The notes beneath the pieces are model-generated. The model worked only from the letters and a program-made list of their open reading frames with translations, made no database searches and was not told where the DNA came from. 64,000 nucleotides of DNA, from positions 1 to 64,000 of the forward strand of contig JBEKEK010000051.1 of the NCBI GenBank assembly GCA_050013875.1, written 5' to 3'. Each line of letters opens with the position of its first letter. The first letter of the stretch is position 1. A program made the translations under genes and the position numbers. This DNA is from Trebonia sp050013875 (GTDB lineage: Bacteria; Actinomycetota; Actinomycetes; Streptosporangiales; Streptosporangiaceae). This document shows positions 26,775 through 36,555 of the stretch, piece after piece.

Positions 26775-27596
26775 CTACAGCTTGCGGGCGTTGGCGCAGA
26801 GCATCCAGACGCCGGGCGCGGGGTCTGCTGGCGAGTACACGAACGCGGGGTCGGTGTAGGTGCGCACGTCGGTGAGGCCGGGCGGCAGCAGTTCGAAGCC
26901 GGTGAACAGCTCCCGGATCGCGGCGGTGGTACGCAGTTGCGAGTCGGCGGGTGACTTCTCGTACACCTCGGAGACGCCCGCCACGTTGGAGGGGTCGGCG
27001 CCGTCGGTGACCACATGCGACAGCGCCAGGTAGCTGCCGGGCGCGAGCCGCCGCGTGTACTCGGCCACCAGCGGCGTGACGTCGCCGCTCACGAAGTGCA
27101 GCACCGACATCATCAGCAGGCCGGCCGGCTGGCTGAAGTCGAGGAGCTTGCCGACCTCGGGAGCCGCGAAAACGGCCGCCGGGGCGCGCAGGTCAGCGCA
27201 GACCGTGGCGGTGCCGGGGCGGCCGCGGATCACCCGCGAGTGGGCGACCACCACCGGATCGATGTCCATGTACACGACGTGCGGTTCGGGAACCGTGACG
27301 CTGGCGACGTCGTACACGTTCGGCGAGGTGGGCAGCCCGGAGCCGATATCGAGGTACTGGGTGATCCCGGCGGCGGCCATCTTCTGCACCGCATCGACCA
27401 GGAACGCCCGGTTGGCGCGGGCCAGCACCGGGATCACCGGCGCCGCCGCCATGGCCTTCTCGGCGGCGTCCCGGTCGACCCGGAAATTGTCCTTGCCGCC
27501 CAGATAGTAGTCGTACATGCGCGCCGGGTTGGGCGCGGTCGGCCCGGCGTTGCTCCAGTCCCAGACATCGGCGGCGGCCGGAACGCTATCACTCAT
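26775..27596 (-). CDS. DUF574-type S-adenosyl methyltransferase (Methyltransf_19)
   Basis: A 273-aa member of the actinomycete-specific SAM methyltransferase family: PNPARMYDYYLGGKDNFRVD at the N-terminus is the family hallmark, then motif I QYLDIGSGLPTSPNVYDVA, VVYMDIDPVVVAHSRV, and LLDFSQPAGLLMMSVLHFV. Members are numerous in Streptomyces and relatives, with no established substrate. ATG 27596 is chosen because it fits the family start and has GGAG upstream; the frame is open to 27713. A second member is encoded at 36556-37413 and the two differ considerably. Confidence 0.93.
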   Translation of the reverse strand: MSDSVPAAADVWDWSNAGPTAPNPARMYDYYLGGKDNFRVDRDAAEKAMAAAPVIPVLARANRAFLVDAVQKMAAAGITQYLDIGSGLPTSPNVYDVASVTVPEPHVVYMDIDPVVVAHSRVIRGRPGTATVCADLRAPAAVFAAPEVGKLLDFSQPAGLLMMSVLHFVSGDVTPLVAEYTRRLAPGSYLALSHVVTDGADPSNVAGVSEVYEKSPADSQLRTTAAIRELFTGFELLPPGLTDVRTYTDPAFVYSPADPAPGVWMLCANARKL

Positions 27597-27784
27597 GAGA
27601 AGGAGCTCCGCGTGGGGCAGAAAATGGTGGGTTGCACGGATATCGTACGCCGCGGCCCAGCGCCCGCCGGCTGGCCGGGCCCGACCGCCGGGCGATTGTC
27701 CGGGCTTCTTCATATTCTCTCGTTATTTCGAACGGGCGGGTGATCCCTCTGGTACGTCAGTGGCTCTCCGGTCGGCCGGCACGG

Positions 27785-27790
27785 TAGCGT
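27785..27790 (+). promoter_or_regulatory. Candidate -10 element of dapA-rnj operon (leaderless)
   Basis: TAGCGT lies 6 bases before the dapA ATG at 27797, with no ribosome-binding site between. The -35 region is not recognisable. Confidence 0.5.
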
Positions 27791-27796
27791 TCTTTC

Positions 27797-28708
27797 ATGA
27801 CCACCACCTCGGCGCCCTTCGGCCGGCTGCTGACGGCCATGATCACTCCGATGACCCCGGACGGCGCGGTCGACTACGATGGCGCGGCGCGGCTGGCCGC
27901 CCACCTCGTGGATGACATGCGCAACGAGGGGCTCGTCGTCAACGGCACCACCGGTGAGGCGCCGACGACGACCGACGAGGAGAAATCCCGCCTGGTCAGA
28001 GTCGTCCTTGAGGCCGTTGGGGACCGCGCCGCGGTGATCGCGGGCGTCGGCACCAACATCACCGCGCACACGATCGAGCTCTCGAAGCAGGCCGAGCAGG
28101 CCGGCGCGCACGGCCTGCTGGTGGTGACGCCTTACTACAACAAGCCAGCCCAGGACGCGCTGGCCGCGCACTTCACCAACGTTGCCGACAGCACTGGGTT
28201 GCCGGTGATCATTTACGACGTCCCGCACCGCACCGCGCTCGCGGTGGCGACCGACACGCTGATAAGGCTCGCGGAGCACCCGCGGATCGTCGCCGTCAAG
28301 GACGCCAAGGGCGACATCGCCGGCACGTCGCAGGTGCTGGCGCACACTGACCTCGCCTTTTACAGCGGCGACGACCCGATGACCCTGCCGATGCTGGCGA
28401 TCGGCGGGATCGGCATCGTCAGCGTCACCGCCCACGTGGTCGGTGACCGGATCTTCGAGATGATCGAGGCGTTCGCCAACGGCAGGAACGCCGAGGCGGC
28501 GAGGCTTCACCTCTCCATGCTTCCGGTCAACGTCGGCCTCTTCCGCAATCAGGCGGCGGTGCTGACCAAGGCCGCGATGGACCTGCTCGGCCTGCCCGGA
28601 GGCGGCGTGCGCGGCCCGCTGCTCCCGGCCAGTGCGGCCGAGCGACAGACGCTCCGCGCGGATCTGACCGCGGGCGGCGTCAAGCTTCCAGACGAAGGAA
28701 TACTGTGA
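27797..28708 (+). CDS. dapA: 4-hydroxy-tetrahydrodipicolinate synthase
   Basis: The 303-aa protein is a typical DapA TIM barrel. The first step committed to lysine and meso-diaminopimelate synthesis condenses pyruvate with aspartate semialdehyde. Key motifs are NGTTGEAPTTTDEEK, PYYNKPAQDAL (catalytic Tyr) and IVAVKDAKGD with the Schiff-base Lys at about residue 166. Product supplies peptidoglycan cross-links as well as lysine. Its stop overlaps the rnj start as GTGA, the conserved actinobacterial dapA-rnj pairing. Confidence 0.97.
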   Translation: MTTTSAPFGRLLTAMITPMTPDGAVDYDGAARLAAHLVDDMRNEGLVVNGTTGEAPTTTDEEKSRLVRVVLEAVGDRAAVIAGVGTNITAHTIELSKQAEQAGAHGLLVVTPYYNKPAQDALAAHFTNVADSTGLPVIIYDVPHRTALAVATDTLIRLAEHPRIVAVKDAKGDIAGTSQVLAHTDLAFYSGDDPMTLPMLAIGGIGIVSVTAHVVGDRIFEMIEAFANGRNAEAARLHLSMLPVNVGLFRNQAAVLTKAAMDLLGLPGGGVRGPLLPASAAERQTLRADLTAGGVKLPDEGIL

Positions 28709-30393
28709 GTTATCCGCATCCCGATCTGACCCCGCCGGCCCCGCTACCGAGCAACGGCTTGCGCGTTGTTGCGCTCGGCGGGCTCGGCGAGATCGGCCGG
28801 AACATGACCGTCTTCGAGTACCACGGCCGGCTGCTCATCGTCGACTGCGGTGTGCTCTTCCCCGAGTCCGACCAGCCCGGCGTGGACCTGATCCTGCCGG
28901 ACTTCAGCTACCTGGACGGCCGTCTCGACCAGGTCGAGGCGCTGATCCTGACGCACGCCCACGAGGACCACATCGGGGCGGTGCCGTACCTGCTCAGGGA
29001 ACGGGGCGACATCCCGCTTGTCGGCACCAGGCTGACCCTGGCCCTGGTGAAATCCAAGCTCAACGAGCATCGCCTCTCGCCCGAGACAATCGAGGTGAAA
29101 GAGGGCAACACGCGATCGTTCGGGCCATTCGATCTTGAATTCTTCGCGGTTAACCACTCGATACCTGACGCGATGGCGGTGGCCATCAAGACGCCGGCCG
29201 GCACCGTGCTGCACACCGGCGACTTCAAGATGGACCAGCTGCCGCTCGACGGCCGGCTGACCGACCTGGCCGGGTTCGCGCGGCTTGGCGGCGAGGGCGT
29301 GGACCTGCTGCTGTCCGACTCCACCAACGCCGAGGTTCCCGGCATCGTCCGCTCCGAGCGTGACATCGCGCCGGTCCTCGACGAGGTTTTCGCCAACGCC
29401 GCGCAGCGGGTCATCGTGGCGTGCTTCGCCTCGCATGTGCACCGGGTGCAGCAGGTGCTTGACACCGCCGCCAGGCACCGGCGCAAGGTCGCCTTCGTCG
29501 GGCGGTCGATGGTCCGCAACATGGGCGTCGCCCGTGACCTCGGCTACCTGCGCGTCCCTGGCGGGCTCCTCATCGACCTGCGCGATGCCGAGGAGATGCC
29601 GCCGGGCGACGTGGTGCTGATCTCGACCGGGTCGCAGGGCGAGCCGATGTCGGCGCTGTCGCGGATGGCGGGCCGGGATCACCCCATCCGCATCGCTGCC
29701 GGGGACACCGTCATCCTCGCCTCCTCGCTCATCCCCGGCAACGAGACCTCCGTCTACCGGGTGATCAACGGGCTGACCAGGCTCGGCGCGCGGGTCGTGC
29801 ACAAGGAGTCGTCGCTGGTCCACGTGAGCGGCCACGCCCCCGCGGGGGAACTGCTCTACCTGCTCAACCTGGTCAAGCCGAAGAACTTCATGCCGGTGCA
29901 CGGCGAATGGCGGCACCTGCGGGCGCACGCCCGGCTCGCCGCGCTGACCGGGGTGCCCGATGACCGGATCGTGATCGCCGAGGACGGCGTGGTCGTCGAC
30001 CTGCTGGACGGCAAGGCGTCGATCGCCGGCGCGGTCGACTGCGGCTACGTGTACGTGGACGGGCTCACGGTCGGCGAGGTGACCGAGTCCCAGCTCAAGG
30101 ACCGGCGCATCCTCGGTGATGAGGGGTTCATCTCGGTGATCATGGTCCTCGACTCGTCCAGCGGCAAGATCGTCGGCGGCCCGGAGATCCACACCCGCGG
30201 CTCCGGCATCGACGATCAGGCGTTCCGGGTCGACGTGCTGCCCAAGCTGGAGGACGCCCTCGAGCGCGCGGCGAACGACGGCGTGGCCGACGCACACGCC
30301 ATCCGCCAGCTCTCCCGCCGGGTGATCGGCAAGTGGGTGTCGGACAATTACCGGCGGCGGCCGATGATCATCCCGGTGGTCGTCGAGGTCTAG
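28705..30393 (+). CDS. rnj: Ribonuclease J
   Basis: The 562-aa protein is a metallo-beta-lactamase/beta-CASP nuclease. The zinc signature HAHEDHIGAVPYLL is at about residues 83-96, further ligands are in LHTGDFKMDQLP and LSDSTNAEVPG, beta-CASP motifs follow, and VHVSGHAPAGELLYLL and PVHGEWRHLRAHARLA are typical of RNase J. The C-terminal domain (about 450-560) is present. RNase J has 5'-3' exo- and endonuclease activity and processes rRNA and mRNA. Second gene of the dapA operon. Confidence 0.97.
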   Translation: MSYPHPDLTPPAPLPSNGLRVVALGGLGEIGRNMTVFEYHGRLLIVDCGVLFPESDQPGVDLILPDFSYLDGRLDQVEALILTHAHEDHIGAVPYLLRERGDIPLVGTRLTLALVKSKLNEHRLSPETIEVKEGNTRSFGPFDLEFFAVNHSIPDAMAVAIKTPAGTVLHTGDFKMDQLPLDGRLTDLAGFARLGGEGVDLLLSDSTNAEVPGIVRSERDIAPVLDEVFANAAQRVIVACFASHVHRVQQVLDTAARHRRKVAFVGRSMVRNMGVARDLGYLRVPGGLLIDLRDAEEMPPGDVVLISTGSQGEPMSALSRMAGRDHPIRIAAGDTVILASSLIPGNETSVYRVINGLTRLGARVVHKESSLVHVSGHAPAGELLYLLNLVKPKNFMPVHGEWRHLRAHARLAALTGVPDDRIVIAEDGVVVDLLDGKASIAGAVDCGYVYVDGLTVGEVTESQLKDRRILGDEGFISVIMVLDSSSGKIVGGPEIHTRGSGIDDQAFRVDVLPKLEDALERAANDGVADAHAIRQLSRRVIGKWVSDNYRRRPMIIPVVVEV

Positions 30394-30423
30394 GCTTCAC
30401 CGCGACACCGGTCATCGGCCGCC

Positions 30424-30735
30424 TTACCAGGCAGGGGCCCACATAACGCCCCGCCACGCCGATGATCGGCCCTGCCGCCTGACCAGGCGGGGCGCCCACA
30501 TGACACCTCGCCACTGCGATGACGGGCGGGGCGTCTTGCGCTTGCCGGTGGCCTGGTGCTCGCGCAGGATCTCCGCCGCGTGCTTGGTGATCTCCGCTAG
30601 CTCGGCCTGGAGCTTGCGGACCTCGCGCGCTCCCCAGATCGGCGAGCTGAACCGGTGGTGGGTGATCGCGGTCACCATCAGAAACCGCGCGTCGGCCGGG
30701 TCAACGCGCTCATCCAGCCAGTCGGCTCGCTCCAT
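30424..30735 (-). CDS. Hypothetical protein with duplicated C-terminal segment
   Basis: A 103-aa protein starting at ATG 30735, preceded by AAGGAG. The N-terminal 75 residues (ADWLDERVDPADARFLMVT, a coiled-coil-like EVRKLQAELAEITKHAAEIL) form a helical domain. The C-terminus contains WRGVMWAP twice, about 20 residues apart, matching a DNA duplication of about 56 bp (30421-30470 and 30477-30527). The copy with the terminal repeat may therefore have been extended by this duplication. Stop is 30 bp from the convergent rnj stop. No family recognised. Confidence 0.6.
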   Translation of the reverse strand: MERADWLDERVDPADARFLMVTAITHHRFSSPIWGAREVRKLQAELAEITKHAAEILREHQATGKRKTPRPSSQWRGVMWAPRLVRRQGRSSAWRGVMWAPAW

Positions 30736-31033
30736 GCCATCTCCTTGCCGCCGCCGTTGCCAGCGACGTCGCCGTCCCCAAAATGGTTGACTCCGGCCGG
30801 CATGGGTCATTCCATGTGACCGGAGCGCTAGGTATGCGGTAGCCACCATCACGCGCCCGCGCGCGATGGCCAGCCCCTACCTAGAGATAACGTTTGCGTC
30901 ACGCTACAACATTCCGGCTTCGCTGGTGGTCGTTTCCCGTATGGCCGGCCGCCCATGCTGCGGGTTTGAGCTGTAAACGCGATAGATCTCGAGTGTGGCC
31001 GTGCGCTAGCATGGTGGCGGTATTGGAGCGGCC

Positions 31034-34000
31034 ATGGCTCTGATCGGGGAAGGCGACGTGATCACGGCGACGGACACCGTTCGGGTGGGTGTGCTCGGCC
31101 CGCTCGAGGTCACCGATGCCGCGGGCCGGCCGGTGCACGTGGGCGGGCAGCGGGTGCGGGCGCTGCTGATCCTGCTCGCCCTGGACGCGGGACGGGTGGT
31201 ATCCGCCCGCTCGCTAATCGAGCGGCTCTGGGCCGATGAACGGCCGGCCGACGCGTCGAACGCACTGCAGTCCCTCGTGTCCAGGCTGCGTGCCGCGCTC
31301 CGGCAGGCCGGCCTGCCCGCCGCGGTGCTCGAGTCGTCGGCGGTGGGCTACCGGCTCGCGGTGCCAGCGCAGGCGGTGGACGCGCTCGCCTTCCAGGCGC
31401 AGGCCCGGGCCGGCCGCGAGGCCCTGTCCGGCGGCGACGCCGCCGCCGCGGCGCGCCTGCTGCGGGTGGCGCTGGCCTGCTGGCGCGGCCCCGCCCTGGC
31501 CGACGTGGCGGGGGAGGAGTTCGCCGCGCGGCCGGCCGCCCGCCTGGCCGAGCTGCGCGATGCCGCGCTGCTCGACCGGGTCGAGGCGGATCTGGCCCTC
31601 GGTGAGGCGGGCCCGGTGCTGATCGGCGAGCTCCGCGAGCTGACGGCGGCCGACCCGCTCGCGGAGCGCCCCACCGCGCTGCTGATGCGCGCCCTCGCCG
31701 CGACCGGCCGCCAGGCCGAGGCCCTCGCCGTCTACCAGCGGACCCGCGAGCTGCTGGCCGACAGCCTCGGCATGGACCCGTCCCCGCAGCTCGACCAGGC
31801 CCATCTCGCGGTTCTCAGGCAAGAGGTCCCGGTCGCGGCCGTCCCTTCCGTCGACGGCGCTCTCGCCGTTGCCCGTCCCCTTGACACCGCCCCGGTACGT
31901 CGGGCCGGTGTCTGGAACCAGCCGAACAGCTTCGTCGGCCGGGACCAGGACCTCATCGGCCTGCTGAAGCAACTGGCCGCTGAGCGCCTGGTCACGCTGA
32001 CCGGGCCGGGCGGCGTGGGCAAGACCCGGCTGGCGGCGGAGGCGGCCGCGCGATTGGCCGGCTCGGCCTGGTTCGCCGGCTCCGCCTGGTTCGCCGGGCT
32101 CGCCCAGGTGACCGAGCCGTCCGAGGTGCCCTACGTGGTACTTGACGCGCTTGGCCTGCGCGAACGTTCGCTCGGCCTGCGCGGCCCGGACGGGGCGGCC
32201 GACCCGCTCGACCGGTTGTGCGCCGCGCTGGCCGCCCGGGAGGCGGTGCTGATCCTCGACAACTGCGAGCACCTCATTGACGCCGCCGCGGCCCTCGCGG
32301 CCCGCCTGCTGGCCGACTGCCCACGGGTCCGCGTCCTCGCGACCAGCCGCGAGCCCCTCGGGATCGGCGGCGAGACCCTGTACCCGGTCAATCCGCTCCC
32401 GGCCCCGCCCACCACCCCGCCGGCCGGATCCCGGGCCGCCGGACCCGACGGCCCGGATGGGCTCGCTGGCTTGTATCCAGCGGTGCGCCTGTTCGCCGAC
32501 CGGGCCGCCGCCGTCAACCCCAGCTTCACCCTCAACCCTGGCAACGAGGCCGACGTGGCGCGGATCTGCCGGGCGCTTGACGGCATGCCGCTGGCGATCG
32601 AGCTGGCCGCCCCCTGGCTGCGCACGCTAACCCCGGCCCAGCTGGCGCAGCGGCTGGCGGAACGGGTCGCCGATCGGCTCGACGGCCGGTTCGTCCTCCT
32701 GACCGGGGGCAGCCGGACCGCGCAGCCCCGGCACCAGACGCTGCGCGCGGTCGTCGACTGGAGCTGGCAGCTGCTCTCAGAGCCGGAACGGGCGCTCGCC
32801 CGTCGCCTGGCTGTCTTCCCCGCGGGCGCCACCCTTGCCGCCGCGGAACAGGTCTGCGCCGACGGAGCGGCGCCGGAAGCCGGCGGCACGGCACCGGAAG
32901 GAGAGACGCCGTCCGCGGCCTGCTGGCGAACCGGCCACGCTCAGGTGCTGCCGCGAGACAGCGTGCTGCCCACCCTCTCCGGCCTGGTCGGCAAGTCGAT
33001 CATCGCGATGGCGGACGCGCCGGGCGGCTGCGCCCCCCGGTACCGGATGCTCGAGACGGTGCGCGCCTACGGTCTGGAGCGGCTGGCCGAGGCGGGCGAG
33101 GACACCGCGACGAGGGACGCGGTCGCCCGCTACTACCTGGACTTCGCCGAGACCGCTGACCCGCTGCTGCGCGCCGCCGGTCAGATCCGCTGGTTCCGCG
33201 AGCTGCTGGCCGAGCAGGACAACGTCAACGGCGCGCTGCGCTGGGCGATCGCCCGCCGGGACTCGGCTACCGCGCTGCGGCTCGTCCGGGCCCTCGGCTA
33301 CTACTGGTTCCAGCGCGGGCACGGCGAGGGCGATGTGCTGGCCGCCCAGGTGCTGGCGCTGACGGCACCGGAGCCGCCGACCGAGCGGACCGCCGAGGCG
33401 CGGGTAATCTGCGCGCTGCTCGCCGCGGGCTGGTCCTTCGACCTCGAGAAGGTCAAGGAACCGCTGCTTGAGGCCATCGCCGGCCTCAAGGCCTGGGGTG
33501 ACGACTACATCGGCTTCCACCCGCTGGTGGCGCTGGCCGAGCCGGTGCTGCTGGAGTTCTCGGGGGAGCGCGAGCGTGCCCAGGACCAATACGACCGGTA
33601 CGCCGGGGCACGCGATCCCTGGCTGCGGGCGATGGGCCTGGTCTACCGGGCGTCGCATGCCCGCGAGCTGGGCCGGCTGGCAGGCGCCGAGGACGATCTC
33701 CATGCCGCCCTGCGTGAATCCCGGGCGATCGGCGAGCAGTGGGGCACCGCCATCGCGCTGACCGAGCTGGCCGAGTTCACCGAGCTCCGCGGCGATCACG
33801 CCGCGTCGCTGGCCGCCCTCGAGGAGGCGGTGTCGATCTGCCGCGAGCTAACCACCTGGGGCGACGCGTCCTATGTGGAGGCCAGGCTCGCGATCGTCCG
33901 GGCGCGGACCGGGGAGTTCGCCCGGGCCAGGGCCGATCTGGACCTCGTCGATGCGACGGTCGCGGCGCGCGGCGGCGCGGTCGACATCGACCGCTGGGTG

Positions 34001-34513
34001 ACGCTGATCCGGGCCGAGCTTGCCTGGCGGGAGGGCGACCTCGCGCTGGCCGCCCGCTGCTGCGCGGACGTGCTCGCCGTGATCGGGCCCTATCGGGCGG
34101 TCTGGTGGGAGCCGCTCCGTGCGCGCCTGCACACGCGGCACGCCCTGGTGGTGCTGGCTCAGGGCGACCGGCGGCGCTGCCGGGAGGAGCTCGCCGCCGC
34201 CCTTGACTCCAGTGCCGCCTGGACCGACCATTCAGCCCTGGCCGCGGTCCTCGACTCGTGCGCCTGCTACCTGGTCCACCCCGACCAGGCCGAAGTTGCT
34301 GGAGCGGCGCAACTGACTGCCAGACTGCTCGGCGCGGCGCACGCCGTCCGCGGCGCCTTCGACGAGTCAAGCCCGGACGCCCCGCAGGCCCGCGCCGCCG
34401 CCCGCGGCCGGCTCGGCGGCGCCGCCTTTGACGCCGCCTACCAGTCCGCGGCAGGCCTCACCTACGAGGCATCCATCGAGCTGGCCCGCGAGACCCTGAC
34501 GGCAGTCACGTGA
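31034..34513 (+). CDS. SARP/BTAD-family regulator with NB-ARC (STAND) ATPase and TPR region
   Basis: A 1159-aa transcriptional regulator. Residues about 14-105 are an OmpR-type winged helix (VRVGVLGPLEVTDAAGRPVH, LIERLWADERPADASNALQS), about 110-260 the BTAD domain (ALMRALAATGRQAEALAVYQ, ELLADSLGMDPSPQL), and about 300-560 an NB-ARC ATPase with Walker A GPGGVGKTR and VLILDNCEHLID. The remaining 500 residues are TPR-like helices. This is the AfsR-type architecture that activates antibiotic or developmental genes in actinomycetes. A short in-protein tandem (AGSAWFAGSAWFAGLA) lies near residue 340. The ABC exporter that follows on the other strand is a possible target. The exact start is uncertain: GTG 31058 also has a GGGGAAGG site. 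Confidence 0.9.
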   Translation: MALIGEGDVITATDTVRVGVLGPLEVTDAAGRPVHVGGQRVRALLILLALDAGRVVSARSLIERLWADERPADASNALQSLVSRLRAALRQAGLPAAVLESSAVGYRLAVPAQAVDALAFQAQARAGREALSGGDAAAAARLLRVALACWRGPALADVAGEEFAARPAARLAELRDAALLDRVEADLALGEAGPVLIGELRELTAADPLAERPTALLMRALAATGRQAEALAVYQRTRELLADSLGMDPSPQLDQAHLAVLRQEVPVAAVPSVDGALAVARPLDTAPVRRAGVWNQPNSFVGRDQDLIGLLKQLAAERLVTLTGPGGVGKTRLAAEAAARLAGSAWFAGSAWFAGLAQVTEPSEVPYVVLDALGLRERSLGLRGPDGAADPLDRLCAALAAREAVLILDNCEHLIDAAAALAARLLADCPRVRVLATSREPLGIGGETLYPVNPLPAPPTTPPAGSRAAGPDGPDGLAGLYPAVRLFADRAAAVNPSFTLNPGNEADVARICRALDGMPLAIELAAPWLRTLTPAQLAQRLAERVADRLDGRFVLLTGGSRTAQPRHQTLRAVVDWSWQLLSEPERALARRLAVFPAGATLAAAEQVCADGAAPEAGGTAPEGETPSAACWRTGHAQVLPRDSVLPTLSGLVGKSIIAMADAPGGCAPRYRMLETVRAYGLERLAEAGEDTATRDAVARYYLDFAETADPLLRAAGQIRWFRELLAEQDNVNGALRWAIARRDSATALRLVRALGYYWFQRGHGEGDVLAAQVLALTAPEPPTERTAEARVICALLAAGWSFDLEKVKEPLLEAIAGLKAWGDDYIGFHPLVALAEPVLLEFSGERERAQDQYDRYAGARDPWLRAMGLVYRASHARELGRLAGAEDDLHAALRESRAIGEQWGTAIALTELAEFTELRGDHAASLAALEEAVSICRELTTWGDASYVEARLAIVRARTGEFARARADLDLVDATVAARGGAVDIDRWVTLIRAELAWREGDLALAARCCADVLAVIGPYRAVWWEPLRARLHTRHALVVLAQGDRRRCREELAAALDSSAAWTDHSALAAVLDSCACYLVHPDQAEVAGAAQLTARLLGAAHAVRGAFDESSPDAPQARAAARGRLGGAAFDAAYQSAAGLTYEASIELARETLTAVT

Positions 34514-34603
34514 CGAACCTGACAGCGGTAACGGGAGCGTGGGGAGCAGGCCGCGTGCGTTCCATCACTGAGAGATTTTGACTTCCCGCCTGGACCCCGG
34601 AGA

Positions 34604-35422
34604 TCACGCCCGGCGGCGGTAGGCCGTGACCGCGAGCGGCGCGAACACCACGAAGATGCCGAGCGTCCAGAGCAGCGACCGCTCGACCACCCCGGCGGCG
34701 GGACCGCCGGTGAGCAGGGCGCGCTCCGCCTCGGTCAGGTAGGTGACCGGGTTGACCTTGACGAACGCCTGCAGCCAGCCCGGCAGCGTCGCCGTCGGCA
34801 CCAGCAGGTTCGAGCCGAAGACGAGCGGGAACATGAGCAGGAAGCCGAACCCCTGCACCGCCTGCGGTGACCGCAGCAGCACGCCGATGAGCGCGGAGAA
34901 CCAGCACATCGCGAGCGCGAACACCAGCAGCAGCAGGCAGCCCAGGGCGGCGGAGAACGGGGTCGTCTCGATGCGGAAGCCGAGGATCATCCCGAAGCCG
35001 AGGGTGACCGCGATCGAGATCACGTACCGGATCGCGTCGCCGAAGATCGCGCCCGCCAGCGGCGCCCAGCGCGCGATCGGCAGCGCCCGGAACCGGTCGA
35101 AGACACCGGTGGTGATGTCCGCGTTGAGCATCATCCCGGTGCCCATGGTGGCGAACACCACGCTCATCACGAGGACCCCCGGCAGGGAGAACTGCAGGTA
35201 CTTGTGCGTGCTGCCGGAGACAGCGCCGCCGAACACGTAGGTGAACAGCAGCAGGTAGACGATCGGCGTGAGCGACAGGCTGAACAGGTCCTCGATGTTG
35301 GTGGGCATCTTCAGCAGCGACCGCCAGGTCAGCGTGAACGAGTTCCGCAGCCCGCCGAGCGGGCCGAGCCTGCGGACGGGGGAGGCGGCGGGGATGTGGG
35401 GGGAAGAGAAGGCTGTGGTCAT
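34604..35422 (-). CDS. ABC-2 type permease (DrrB-like drug exporter)
   Basis: The 272-aa protein has six membrane segments: LTPIVYLLLFTYVFGGAVSG, LQFSLPGVLVMSVVFATMGT, and so on, with the DrrB hallmarks GVFDRFRALPIARWAPLAG and GFLLMFPLVFGSNLLVP, and NPVTYLTEAERALLTG near the end. It forms the membrane channel for the ATPase whose gene overlaps its start (ATGA). Family members export anthracyclines, polyketides and other lipophilic antibiotics. Confidence 0.93.
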   Translation of the reverse strand: MTTAFSSPHIPAASPVRRLGPLGGLRNSFTLTWRSLLKMPTNIEDLFSLSLTPIVYLLLFTYVFGGAVSGSTHKYLQFSLPGVLVMSVVFATMGTGMMLNADITTGVFDRFRALPIARWAPLAGAIFGDAIRYVISIAVTLGFGMILGFRIETTPFSAALGCLLLLVFALAMCWFSALIGVLLRSPQAVQGFGFLLMFPLVFGSNLLVPTATLPGWLQAFVKVNPVTYLTEAERALLTGGPAAGVVERSLLWTLGIFVVFAPLAVTAYRRRA

Positions 35423-36417
35423 CGGGTGCTCCCGTTCAGTTCCGGAGTCTCAGTCGTGCCTGACGTGTCGGCGGGCTGGCCGGTGAGGGCGAGGAACACC
35501 TCATCCAGGGTGGCCTTGCGCAGCGCGAACTCGGCCGGCTCGATGCTGGCCGCGTCGAGCTGACGGACGATCTCCGGCAGCAGCCTGCCGTTCTCGACCG
35601 CGACGGACACGGTGCCCGATTCGGCGCTGAGCTCGGGCGCGGTTCCCAGCAGAGCCGCAAGCAGTGCGGAGACCGCGCCGACGTCGCCGTGGTGAACGGG
35701 GGTTACCTCCAGGACCTGCCGCCCGGACTGGGCCTTCAGTTCGTCCGGGGTACCGGTGGCGATGACCGCCCCGTGGTTGATAACCGCGATGTCGTGCGCG
35801 AGCTGATCGGCCTCCTCCAGGTACTGGGTGGTGAGCAGCACGGTCGTGCCGTCGGCGACCATTTCCCTGACCATCGCCCAGACCTCGTTGCGGCTGTGCG
35901 GGTCGAGCCCGGTGGTCGGCTCGTCAAGGAACAGCACCCGCGGCCGGCCGACGAGGCTGGCGGCCAGGTCAAGGCGGCGGCGCATGCCGCCTGAGTAGGT
36001 CTTCGCGCGCCGCCCGGACGCGTCGGAGAGCTCGAACCGCGCCAGCAGCTCCGCCGCCCGCGCCCGCGCCTGGTGGCGGCTGAGGCCGAGCAGGCGGCCG
36101 ATCATGATCAGGTTGTTGGTACCGGAGAGCCCCTCGTCGACCGACGCGTACTGGCCGGTCAGCCCGATCAGCTGGCGCACCTGGTGCGCGTCCCGCCGGG
36201 TGCTGTACCCGCAGACATAGGCCTCGCCGGCGTCCGGCTTGAGCAGGGTGGCGAGGATGCGGACGGCAGTGGTCTTGCCGGCCCCGTTCGGGCCGAGGAG
36301 GCCGAGCACGGTGCCGGTGTGCGCGGTCAGGTCCACGCCTGCCAGCGCCGTCGTCTTGCCGAACCGCTTGACCAGTCCTCGCGTCTCGACCGCGTAAGGT
36401 GCATCTTCCACGTTCAT
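35419..36417 (-). CDS. ABC transporter ATP-binding protein (DrrA-like drug exporter)
   Basis: A 332-aa ATPase: Walker A GPNGAGKTT (about 38-46), signature YSGGMRRRLDLAASL, Walker B VLFLDEPTTGLDP, switch His/Gln region LLTTQYLEEADQLA, and the C-terminal domain ending LRKATLDEVFLALTG that is typical of DrrA. ATG 36417 is the only good start; the frame is open to 36504. A TTGACA hexamer lies on the minus strand about 20-30 bases upstream but its spacing to an AT-rich -10 is short. Operon with the permease. Confidence 0.93.
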   Translation of the reverse strand: MNVEDAPYAVETRGLVKRFGKTTALAGVDLTAHTGTVLGLLGPNGAGKTTAVRILATLLKPDAGEAYVCGYSTRRDAHQVRQLIGLTGQYASVDEGLSGTNNLIMIGRLLGLSRHQARARAAELLARFELSDASGRRAKTYSGGMRRRLDLAASLVGRPRVLFLDEPTTGLDPHSRNEVWAMVREMVADGTTVLLTTQYLEEADQLAHDIAVINHGAVIATGTPDELKAQSGRQVLEVTPVHHGDVGAVSALLAALLGTAPELSAESGTVSVAVENGRLLPEIVRQLDAASIEPAEFALRKATLDEVFLALTGQPADTSGTTETPELNGSTR

Positions 36418-36555
36418 GCCCCAATACTGCGGCAGGCCGCTGTCAAGTCCCGCACGAACCGCTGCCAGCCCGGTTGGGCATGGGACAGGGATAGAGTTCG
36501 GCAAGGAAGATCATCGCGATTCGTTCGCGGTTGGCTCGGCGCCAGGGAGATCGTG

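Noticed and set aside
28744..30297. Long minus-strand frame opposite rnj
   Set aside because: Antisense to RNase J, whose motifs are complete; composition is typical of a GC shadow.
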